From positions 1 through 5,567 of the forward strand of contig CALEJM010000075.1 of the NCBI GenBank assembly GCA_937898265.1: a stretch of DNA of 5,567 nucleotides, given 5' to 3'. Of this stretch, positions 1-5,567 are shown in pieces. The stretch comes from an uncultured Porphyromonadaceae bacterium. GTDB taxonomy: Bacteria; Bacteroidota; Bacteroidia; Bacteroidales; Paludibacteraceae. A model generated the notes under the pieces. That model worked only from the letters and a program-made list of their open reading frames with translations. It was not told where the DNA came from and ran no database searches. Each line of letters starts with the position of its first letter. Positions within the stretch are counted from its first letter, which is position 1. The translations under genes were made by a program, and so were the position numbers.

Positions 1-2119
1 AACCTGTGCCATAGGTCTGGAAGTTGTCGAAGTAAGGGAGCGAGGGGATGTCGCCGCAGGTGGTACGGAAGTTGCGACTTACCCACCAGCCGAAGTCGGT
101 GGTTGAGCAGAGACCGCGAACGCGAACGGTGTAGGCGATACCGGCAACGAGGTTGTTGAGGTTTACGAATGGGTTGTTCGTAATCACTGTGTCGAGCACG
201 GTGGTGCCTGCGTTGTTGATGAGCTGCAGTTGCCATTGGGTCTCACTGCCTGGAGTCCAGTTGAGGACTACGCTGTTGGAGGTGACTTGACCGATGAGGA
301 GCTGACTTGGAGAGGTGCAGCTGTAGGTCTCGATGCTGACGTTGTCGATGGCGCCTGCTGGGAGGGAGCCGCCAGAGTTGTCGTTGCGCCAGTAGAAGGC
401 GAGCTGATAAAGGGTGGTGTCGGCCACGGTGACGTCACCTTCGAAGTGCTGCCAACCGTTGGCGAGGTTGAGTTTCGACTTGTTGAGGGTGATACCACCT
501 ACAGCGCAAGCAGTAGCAGTACCGTTGGCTGCTGTGCCAGGGGCGAAGCTGTAGTTCATGTCCCAGAGGTCGGCACGGACGTAGTCGACAGAGCTCTCGC
601 CGGCGCATTGCCAGTCGAAGCTGATGCAGTGTGTGCCAGGAGGCAACATGATGGTGCGTGTGGCGAAGACGCTGGCGGCAGTGGTGTTGGTATAGGCGTT
701 GGTCACACCGTTGTCGTTGGAGATATAGAGTGCGTTAGCGCCAGTGCGGTGGGCAGCGGTGCCGATGTTCCATTTGTTGACTGCAGTGCCGTTGTAGATA
801 TCCCATGCGAGATTGTCGGTGGCATCTTCAAAGCCTGTGAAGAATGGTGGCACAGCTGGCAAGCCTGTGGTACGGAAGGTGAAGGCGTTGGTCCATTCGC
901 CATAGCCGTCGCCAGAGGCGGTACAGTTGGCACGTACGTAAACGTAGTACTGTGTCTTCTGTGTGAGGTTGTTGAGACTGATGGTTCGGTTGTTGACGGT
1001 GCCGTCGTAGATATTGCCTGTGGCTTGGTCGGGGTCGATAGAGGTGGTGCTCACCTTGACGTCCCAAGCGTTGGCGTTGCCCATCCAAGAGAGGGTGGCG
1101 TGGGTGTCGACAACGACGTCTGCCTTGATTGCAGAGGCTTTAGGACAAGCAGGAGCAATGTCGAAGGTGAGGTCGTCGATGTTGAAGTAGAACGAGTTGC
1201 CCCAACCGTCGGCGCCATCCACCATGAAGCAGACATATTTGGCCTGAGCGTTGGTGGCAGCGTTGAATGGCACGGTGTACTCGGTCCAGGTGTTGGCCTG
1301 AGATACTGAGACGAGCGCCAAATCCTCGAAGGTTGAGAAGTCGGTTGGGTCGGTCATCACACCTACGTGGACTGAACCCACCATGGTGGTTGAATGACCC
1401 CAGAAGGTTACCTGAAGCTGACGGATGTCGGTGGTGTTGAGTTCAGGTGAAACGATATAAGCACGGGTGGTACGAGGCTCGAGGGCGCCGTTGGCATAGT
1501 AGGCGTAGAGGCGTGCCGCGAGTGAACCGCCGTGGCGTGTTGAGTTGGTGGTTGGCTGATAGGTGGAGGCAGCAGGGGTGGTGTTGCTCCAGTCGCCGTT
1601 TGCGTCGAAGCGGCGAGTCCAACAGCTAAGGTAGGAGCCTGAGCTTTCCATGCCTTCCACATAAGGAATGGCTACGGCAGCACAGCCAGTAGTGAAGGTG
1701 CCTGCTCCGCTCCACACACTCTCGTCGGTAGGGCCACAGATGGCATTGACGTAGAAGTAGTAGGTGGTGCTTGGGGTGAGGCCCGTCACCTGATAGGGTT
1801 TGTAGTAGACCGTCTGGTCGAAGACGTCGCCGGTCTGCGTTGCAGGGTCTGCGAGTTGTGTGGTGCTGACTTTCAGACCATAGGCATAGGCAGCGTCGTA
1901 GGCGCTCCACATCAGTTCGGCACTGGAGGAGGTGACGCGATAGGCCTGGAGGTCTGTCGGGGTCTGGCATTGGGTGGCGTCGGCAACAACAGCCACGGCT
2001 TTGCCCGAGGTCATGCCCTGCCCGGCAGCGGTCTGCTCGACCGTTTTCCGAGCCTCAACTCTAGTGCTCATACCGCACAAAACGGCGATAAGGCACAGGG
2101 TGAAAATGCATTTTCTCAT
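1..2119 (-). CDS. Secreted multi-domain protein with alternating fibronectin III and jelly-roll (choice-of-anchor J / cleaved-adhesin type) modules; C-terminus beyond window
   Basis: Read on the minus strand from the ATG at 2117-2119, the frame stays open for 706 codons to the window edge, so the protein is partial. Residues 1-23 form a Sec signal peptide: MRK, a hydrophobic core, then a likely signal peptidase I site after V-E-A23. The mature part alternates modules: FN3-like at about 51-146 (AELMW, then LTPSTTYYFYV), jelly roll at 147-321 (starts IPYVEGMES, ends FNIDDLTFD), FN3 at 322-418 (ATLSW, LTQKTQYYVYV), jelly roll at 419-600 (starts FFTGFED, ends AIDNVSIE), FN3 at 601-688 (VVLNW, AGIAYTVRV), and the first 18 residues of a third jelly roll (LPYFDNF). 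I see no catalytic motif. Proteins of this build in Bacteroidota are usually surface or secreted adhesins or carbohydrate/protein-binding proteins, often exported by T9SS; that role is inferred, because the C-terminus is missing. The ATG is chosen because it alone puts the signal peptide at the N-terminus; no Shine-Dalgarno sequence precedes it, which is normal in this phylum. Confidence 0.88.
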   Translation of the reverse strand, partial: MRKCIFTLCLIAVLCGMSTRVEARKTVEQTAAGQGMTSGKAVAVVADATQCQTPTDLQAYRVTSSSAELMWSAYDAAYAYGLKVSTTQLADPATQTGDVFDQTVYYKPYQVTGLTPSTTYYFYVNAICGPTDESVWSGAGTFTTGCAAVAIPYVEGMESSGSYLSCWTRRFDANGDWSNTTPAASTYQPTTNSTRHGGSLAARLYAYYANGALEPRTTRAYIVSPELNTTDIRQLQVTFWGHSTTMVGSVHVGVMTDPTDFSTFEDLALVSVSQANTWTEYTVPFNAATNAQAKYVCFMVDGADGWGNSFYFNIDDLTFDIAPACPKASAIKADVVVDTHATLSWMGNANAWDVKVSTTSIDPDQATGNIYDGTVNNRTISLNNLTQKTQYYVYVRANCTASGDGYGEWTNAFTFRTTGLPAVPPFFTGFEDATDNLAWDIYNGTAVNKWNIGTAAHRTGANALYISNDNGVTNAYTNTTAASVFATRTIMLPPGTHCISFDWQCAGESSVDYVRADLWDMNYSFAPGTAANGTATACAVGGITLNKSKLNLANGWQHFEGDVTVADTTLYQLAFYWRNDNSGGSLPAGAIDNVSIETYSCTSPSQLLIGQVTSNSVVLNWTPGSETQWQLQLINNAGTTVLDTVITNNPFVNLNNLVAGIAYTVRVRGLCSTTDFGWWVSRNFRTTCGDIPSLPYFDNFQTYGTG

Positions 2120-2598
2120 ACGAGTAGGGTTGGTATTAAGTTAATTTGTTAATTCACATTTTACGAACGCACTAATTTCTATGCCTTTGCGCCTTCAAAC
2201 CGTTGAGCGAAAGCCAATAAAAAATGCGTCTGGACGGTGAGCTTCCTTTGGGAAACGCTACAACAATATTACAAAAAATCTGTGACTTAACGACCATGGA
2301 CACAATCTTTTTTCAGAGGTGGGAATAACGCGAACATTATCAACAATATATCGTTATTATGAATTTATTTTCAGGGTCATAGAGAGGGTATGGGGAGGGG
2401 TCGGCAAAGGGAGAGAAGCGACAGTAAAAGGTGGAGAAAAGTAAACTTTTCAAGCACCACCGCCCACTCTACTCCGCACTGCGCAAGCAACGCCCACGAC
2501 GATTCAGAAATTCCACCGATTAACAAAATAATATGAGCTTTTCGAACATAGGCGAGGCTTTTAGGTTAAAGAAGGCCATCCCCAAAGGGGACATATTA
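2120..2598. other. Non-coding leader region upstream of the FN3/jelly-roll gene
   Basis: This roughly 480-base stretch carries no open frame with coding character on either strand. Since a terminator lies at 2857-2888, the promoter of the gene starting at 2119 should be in here or in the repeats beyond. I looked for the Bacteroidota pattern TTTG, about 19-20 bases, TAnnTTTG on the minus strand. The closest -7-like words, TAATATTG at 2264-2271 and TATTGTTG at 2341-2348, have no TTTG at the right distance, so I do not name a promoter. The region also holds two palindromes (2430-2461 and 2335-2361) and a small TCCCC-AAA-GGGGA hairpin at 2579-2591. The last 40 bases before the ATG are AT-rich with no Shine-Dalgarno sequence. 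Confidence 0.6.
2430..2461. repeat. Palindromic hairpin GAAAAGT-AA-ACTTTTC with outer GGTGG/CCACC arms
   Basis: GAAAAGT (2436-2442) and ACTTTTC (2445-2451) are perfect inverted repeats around AA. Outside them GGTGG (2430-2434) can pair with CCACC (2457-2461) across a small internal loop, so a two-part hairpin is possible on either strand. No T-tract follows in either direction, which argues against a terminator. It could be an operator or an RNA hairpin in a long leader of the gene at 2119, or it could be chance. Confidence 0.4.
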
Positions 2599-2811
2599 CA
2601 ATTAGCAATTAGAAATTAGTAATGAGTAATGAGTAATTCAATAGGGTTGAGAAATGTTCAAGGTGTTCGAAGGGTTGAGAGAGGTAGACCCTTTGAGGAA
2701 TTAGCAATTAGTAATTAGTAGTTAGCAATTCAATAGGGTTGAGAAATGTTCGAAATGTTCGAAAGGTAGACCTAATAAGGAATTAGCAATTAGTAATTAG
2801 TAATTAGCAAT
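2599..2811. repeat. AT-rich direct-repeat block (AATTAGTAATTAGCAATT type), two long units plus a partial third
   Basis: Two imperfect units, roughly 2601-2690 and 2697-2772, share the order: AATTAGCAATTAG-type tract, AATTCAATAGGGTTGAGA, AATGTTC, TGTTCGAA, GGTAGACC. A 25-base segment is identical at 2635-2659 and 2727-2751 (offset 92). A 24-base segment beginning GGAATTAGCAATTAG is identical at 2697-2720 and 2779-2802 (offset 82), the latter opening a partial third unit. The tracts themselves are runs of the near-heptamer ATTAGTA/ATTAGCA; AATTAGTAATT is an inverted repeat around a single base. Nothing here is coding. Its position between a terminator and the next gene's leader, and its repetitive form, suggest a dispersed intergenic repeat of unknown function. 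Confidence 0.8.
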
Positions 2812-2852
2812 TGGGCGATAGGGCGATGAGGCGCACTTTTCACTTTTCACTT
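2812..2852. repeat. Short tandem repeats: GGGCGATA/GGGCGATG and CACTTTT heptamers
   Basis: Two small tandem arrays lie side by side. GGGCGATA is followed at once by GGGCGATG at 2813-2828. CACTTTTCACTTTTCACTT at 2834-2852 is two full CACTTTT heptamers and a partial third. Together with the AT-rich block to the left and the terminator to the right they form a continuous mosaic of simple repeats. No function is evident; replication slippage would be enough to explain them. Confidence 0.6.
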
Positions 2853-2856
2853 AAAC

Positions 2857-2888
2857 AAAAAAAGCCCCGCTGTGGGTAAGCGAGGGCT
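2857..2888 (-). terminator. Rho-independent terminator of the metalloprotease gene
   Basis: On the minus strand the sequence reads AGCCCTCGCT, a 7-base loop, AGCGGGGCT, then seven T's followed by GTTT. The arms pair over nine base pairs with a single unpaired T in the left arm, giving a GC-rich hairpin directly followed by a U-tract in the RNA. It starts about 55 bases after the protease stop codon, and the next gene lies about 740 bases further on. It therefore very likely ends the protease transcript and separates it from the downstream gene. On the plus strand the hairpin has no T-tract after it, so it is one-directional. Confidence 0.85.
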
Positions 2889-2900
2889 ATGGTAACCACT

Positions 2901-2940
2901 CCCCTCCCCCTTTTTACGGGGGAGGGGTTGGGGGAGAGGG
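2901..2940. repeat. C-rich/G-rich perfect hairpin with adjoining G-runs, just past the protease stop codon
   Basis: CCCCTCCCCC (2901-2910) and GGGGGAGGGG (2918-2927) are perfect 10-base inverted repeats around the 7-base loop TTTTTAC. The plus strand continues TT GGGGG AGA GGG, so 2918-2940 has four runs of three or more G's separated by 1, 2 and 3 bases, which fits the usual G-quadruplex pattern. In the protease transcript this stretch is C-rich, so a quadruplex would form in the template DNA strand, not in the RNA. No T-tract follows on the minus strand, so it is not itself a classical terminator, although it may protect the mRNA 3' end or help slow polymerase ahead of the terminator at 2857-2888. 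From memory, similar C5/G5 intergenic hairpins occur in Prevotella-type genomes, so it may be a dispersed repeat. Confidence 0.7.
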
Positions 2941-2943
2941 TCT

Positions 2944-5567
2944 TTACTTGACGATGACTTTGCCGTACATCGTGCGGCCAGAGCCTGTGGTGAGGCGGAG
3001 CATGTAGAGACCGCCAACTTCTGGCATCTTCACAGTCAGAGGTTGTTCTTTTGGCTCAAGGCGTGAGACAAGTTTGCCGCCTGCGGTGAAGAGTTCAACC
3101 ATTAGACCGTTGCGCTCTGCCTCTTCGAGGGTGACGTCGAGACGGACGCTACCACCCTTCTCTACTGGGTTTGGCGAGATGGTGAAGAGACCGTCCTCGG
3201 CGTAGTCGAGACCGTTGAGCACCTTCAGCTCAAGGGTGATGATAGAGTCGCAACCGAAGCTTGATGAGAGATATTCTGTATAGAAGCCGGACTGATAATA
3301 GTCTTGACCATTCCAGCGGTATGGGAGGTCGGATGGATTGACTTCTACGTGAATGGTGTCGTTGGAGATAGCAAGCACTGTCAACTCCAGCGTAGTGATT
3401 GTTCCGCAGTCGCCAGTAGTTGCAGGTATGGTATCATAGTAATAATATACGCCCGGAACATCAGGGATACTATAACCAGAGATAACGAAGCCCGTGCCTT
3501 GACAAATGCTACGACGGAGGGTATCGCGTTCAAACTGACAGATGTGTACGTTGAGGTAGATCACAGAGTCGCAGCCATGAACGGTGGTACCGTTGTAGGT
3601 GTAGGTGCCGTCTGTGGTGATGGTGTTGCCGTTCCAGAGGTAAGGCACTTCGTCTTCACCAATCTCAAGGTTGATGAATGCGGAATAGCCAGCATTGACG
3701 GTGAGATCGAGGGTGTAGATGGTGCCGCAACCGGTGGCAGAAGGCACGGTATCGTTGACGATGTAGTGACCAGGGAGGGTGTTGGCAAATGGATGACCAC
3801 GCCATGTGTAGTTGGTGCCGTTGCACATCTCGTGGGTCTCGGTCTGACGCGCCATACCGTTCACCGTGAGGGTGAGCACGTAGGTGGTGTCGTTGGAGGT
3901 GCGGGTGAAGACCTGAGTGCCTGGCTGCAACTGTTCGGTTGGAATATTGAAGCCGTTGTCGGTGTAAGGCTGTCCCTCACAGTGTGTATCGGAGAGGTTG
4001 ACGGTTACACCAGGTTGTGGCGCATAGGTGGCGTTGATGATAATGTCGTCGATATAGATGCCGTAACCATAGTGAGCCAAGCCACGGAAGCGAATCTGTG
4101 TGCAGTTGGCAGGGAGGGCGATGGTGTCGGTGAGAGGCATCTGTGAGGCATCGGTAGCGTGCACGGCGGCAGTGGTCCAAGTGGTTGAGGTGCCGGTGCG
4201 GTATTGCACGTAGAGGGTGTCTTGGTCGCCGCTCCACTCTGGGATGATGCACTCGAAGCGAACCATAGGATTGGTATAGTTGCTGAAGTCGAGGAGTGGC
4301 GAGGTGAGGTTGCTGTAGTTGTCGTTGTAGTTGGAAGCATACATCCAACCGATGTACTGGCCGTCTGGCTGGAGGCTGATTGGGAACTCACCAGCCTGAC
4401 CACGTTTCCAGAAGATGTTGTCGGTGGAGTCGACGCTCCAGCAGAGATCCTCAATAGGGCTCTCGAAGTCGAGCACGAATGGGAAGTTGGTGATGGTGCC
4501 GCCGCAACCGGTGAAGACGTCAGCACCGATGCCGGTGGAGTAGCTGTAGTTGTTGCCGGAATATACTTTAGAATATATGCGGTAGTAGTAGCGTGTTGAG
4601 AGGTTGACGTTGGTGTGGACGGTAGAGGTAGCGCTACCTGCATAGAGCACGGTGCCGCCGCCCTGGAGGGTCTGACCAGCGGTGTAGGTGGTGTTGTTGG
4701 CAGGTGTGCCGAACTGGTCGACGGTGTTGTAGACAACGAGCACGCTGCGGTTGTTGTTCAACTGCCAGCTGAGGTTGACGTTAGGGTAAGCGAGTGTGGC
4801 AGTAAAGTTGTATGGGTTGTCGCCTTGACCACCGAGGATATCGAAGGTGATGGTGTGGTTCGAGGTGTTCTCGGTGATGTTGGTGATTGGTTTAGCGGTG
4901 TTGGTGCCGTTCCACGATTTCATGGAAGGGGTGGTGGCATCGGTGAACGAGGTCTGGTTGCTGCTGCCAGGGAAAGGACAGCCCTGCGAGTCGATGCTGC
5001 CATAGCTGCTGGCGCTGGAGGTTGGAAGGGCCACAGTGGAAGAGGCGCAGACTGGATAGAAGCCTTGTGGGTGATCGTCGTTAGGACCGTGGCTTGACAT
5101 GTCGGAAGCACGGCGGTAGATGAGGAGGCCATGACCTGGGATGTGGGTATCGAAGCCCATCTGCTGCTTGTTCTCAAGGATGAAGAACTCGTTAGGGGTG
5201 GCGGTATTTACTTTGTAGTAGTGAGCACCACTGGTGGCAGATGGCTGCATGGTGATGGTCTGCGGATTGCTGAGGGTGGTTGGGGTTACCCAGCCATAGT
5301 CGTAGATCTTGACGTATGGGTTGTGATGGGCTGGGGTGATGCCAGAGTTGTTCCATGAGCCGGAAGCCATGATGTCCCAGTCGCCTGTGCCGTTGTAGCC
5401 GGAGTAGTCGATGTCGTAGTAGTCGGCAGCACCGAAGACGTGTCCCAACTCGTGGCAGATAACGCCGATATAAGTGAGATTGGTGCCCGAACCGCCACGG
5501 CACTCAGGTGAGCAGGAGTAGGTGCTGACGTAGACGTTGTCGAGACGTACGGCAGGGATGCCCCCTT
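2944..5567 (-). CDS. M6-like (immune inhibitor A type) secreted zinc metalloprotease with T9SS type A sorting domain; N-terminus beyond window
   Basis: The frame is open from the right edge (first full codon 5563-5565) to TAA at 2944-2946, giving 873 visible residues; numbering here starts at the edge. HELGHVFGAAD at 38-48 matches HEXXHXXGXXD: His38 and His42 bind zinc, Glu39 is the catalytic base, and Asp48 is the expected third ligand. A Met-turn follows in TGDWDIMASGSW (60-71, Met66). FFILENKQQMGFD...GHGLLIY (127-150) is typical of the M6 C-terminal subdomain, which ends near 246. Next come an FN3-like module (250-353), a MAM-like/choice-of-anchor-J jelly roll (354-514, ending YGIYIDDIIINA), five beta modules (520-783), and a T9SS type A tail (792-873) with ISPNPV, a central MVELFTAGGKLV strand and a terminal KVIVK. 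The family cleaves extracellular proteins; T9SS carries such proteins across the outer membrane and the tail is normally removed. The substrate is unknown. An in-frame TTG at 5446-5448 is not the start, since it lies inside HELGH. A terminator follows the gene at 2857-2888. Confidence 0.93.
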   Translation of the reverse strand, partial: GGIPAVRLDNVYVSTYSCSPECRGGSGTNLTYIGVICHELGHVFGAADYYDIDYSGYNGTGDWDIMASGSWNNSGITPAHHNPYVKIYDYGWVTPTTLSNPQTITMQPSATSGAHYYKVNTATPNEFFILENKQQMGFDTHIPGHGLLIYRRASDMSSHGPNDDHPQGFYPVCASSTVALPTSSASSYGSIDSQGCPFPGSSNQTSFTDATTPSMKSWNGTNTAKPITNITENTSNHTITFDILGGQGDNPYNFTATLAYPNVNLSWQLNNNRSVLVVYNTVDQFGTPANNTTYTAGQTLQGGGTVLYAGSATSTVHTNVNLSTRYYYRIYSKVYSGNNYSYSTGIGADVFTGCGGTITNFPFVLDFESPIEDLCWSVDSTDNIFWKRGQAGEFPISLQPDGQYIGWMYASNYNDNYSNLTSPLLDFSNYTNPMVRFECIIPEWSGDQDTLYVQYRTGTSTTWTTAAVHATDASQMPLTDTIALPANCTQIRFRGLAHYGYGIYIDDIIINATYAPQPGVTVNLSDTHCEGQPYTDNGFNIPTEQLQPGTQVFTRTSNDTTYVLTLTVNGMARQTETHEMCNGTNYTWRGHPFANTLPGHYIVNDTVPSATGCGTIYTLDLTVNAGYSAFINLEIGEDEVPYLWNGNTITTDGTYTYNGTTVHGCDSVIYLNVHICQFERDTLRRSICQGTGFVISGYSIPDVPGVYYYYDTIPATTGDCGTITTLELTVLAISNDTIHVEVNPSDLPYRWNGQDYYQSGFYTEYLSSSFGCDSIITLELKVLNGLDYAEDGLFTISPNPVEKGGSVRLDVTLEEAERNGLMVELFTAGGKLVSRLEPKEQPLTVKMPEVGGLYMLRLTTGSGRTMYGKVIVK

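Noticed and set aside
230..1309. A 359-codon open frame on the plus strand
   Set aside because: It lies fully antisense to the FN3/jelly-roll gene. Its translation is Val/Gly/Asp-rich with no recognisable fold, as expected for the complement of a gene rich in Thr, Asn and Ala codons ending in C, whereas the minus-strand frame gives a signal peptide and clear modules.
2075..2077. Lipoprotein signal with Cys15 of the FN3/jelly-roll protein as the lipidated residue
   Set aside because: The residues before Cys15 are A-V-L; a lipobox needs a small residue (G, A or S) directly before the Cys. A signal peptidase I site after VEA at residue 23 fits better.
2264..2271. TAATATTG as a Bacteroidota -7 promoter element for the gene at 2119
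   Set aside because: It has one mismatch to TAnnTTTG, and there is no TTTG at the expected spacing upstream on the minus strand, so it is not better than chance in AT-rich DNA.
2599..2811. CRISPR-like array
   Set aside because: There are only two to three imperfect units, the offsets differ (92 and 82), the intervening sequence is itself repetitive rather than unique spacers, and no cas gene is in view.
2901..2927. The perfect C/G hairpin as the terminator of the protease gene
   Set aside because: No T-tract follows it on the minus strand; the hairpin at 2857-2888 has one and is the better candidate.
3304..4146. A 280-codon open frame on the plus strand
   Set aside because: It is antisense to the module-repeat region of the metalloprotease and has no domain signal; it is a by-product of the codon use of that gene.
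4005..4736. A 243-codon Ser/Thr/Pro-rich open frame on the minus strand
   Set aside because: It is a shifted frame of the metalloprotease gene, low in complexity, and covers the well-formed FN3-like and jelly-roll modules that are in the true frame.
5446..5448. TTG as a possible start codon of the metalloprotease
   Set aside because: It encodes Leu inside the zinc motif HELGH. Starting here would remove the first zinc ligand and the catalytic Glu. The frame continues upstream to the window edge with typical M6-like sequence.

Overview
The window looks like a piece of a Bacteroidota chromosome, most plausibly a Bacteroidales or Prevotella-like gut, rumen or oral bacterium. The signs are a type IX secretion system (T9SS) type A C-terminal sorting domain on one protein, proteins built from alternating fibronectin III (FN3) and jelly-roll modules, no Shine-Dalgarno sequence before the one visible start codon, and an AT-rich intergenic region full of short repeats next to GC-richer genes. 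The genus is an inference from style, not from a marker gene.

Both genes are on the minus strand and both are cut by the window edges. Transcription runs right to left. From the right edge to 2944 is the C-terminal 873 residues of a large secreted M6-like (immune inhibitor A type) zinc metalloprotease. It has the HELGH zinc motif and a Met-turn, then an FN3-like module, a MAM-like/choice-of-anchor-J jelly roll, five copies of a roughly 50-residue beta module, and a T9SS sorting tail ending at the stop codon. Its N-terminal part and start codon lie beyond base 5567.

Positions 2120-2943 (824 bases) contain no gene that I can support. In minus-strand order they hold: a C-rich/G-rich hairpin just after the protease stop codon, whose plus strand also fits a G-quadruplex pattern; a rho-independent terminator; short tandem heptamers and octamers; an AT-rich direct-repeat block (AATTAGTAATTAGCAATT type); and a leader region with two palindromes before the next gene.

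From 2119 to the left edge is the first 706 residues of a second secreted protein. It has a Sec signal peptide followed by FN3 - jelly roll - FN3 - jelly roll - FN3 - start of a third jelly roll. It has no in-frame stop and continues past base 1, so its C-terminus, where a T9SS tail would be expected, is not visible.

The terminator and the long gap argue for two separate transcription units rather than an operon. The two proteins share the same FN3/jelly-roll building plan and probably the same T9SS export route, so the locus reads as a small cluster of cell-surface or secreted proteins: one degradative enzyme and one probable adhesin or binding protein. I see no tRNA, rRNA, CRISPR array, transposase or other mobile element, and no convincing evidence of a wholly new system. 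The most unusual content is the repeat-rich intergenic region and the repeated module block in the protease.
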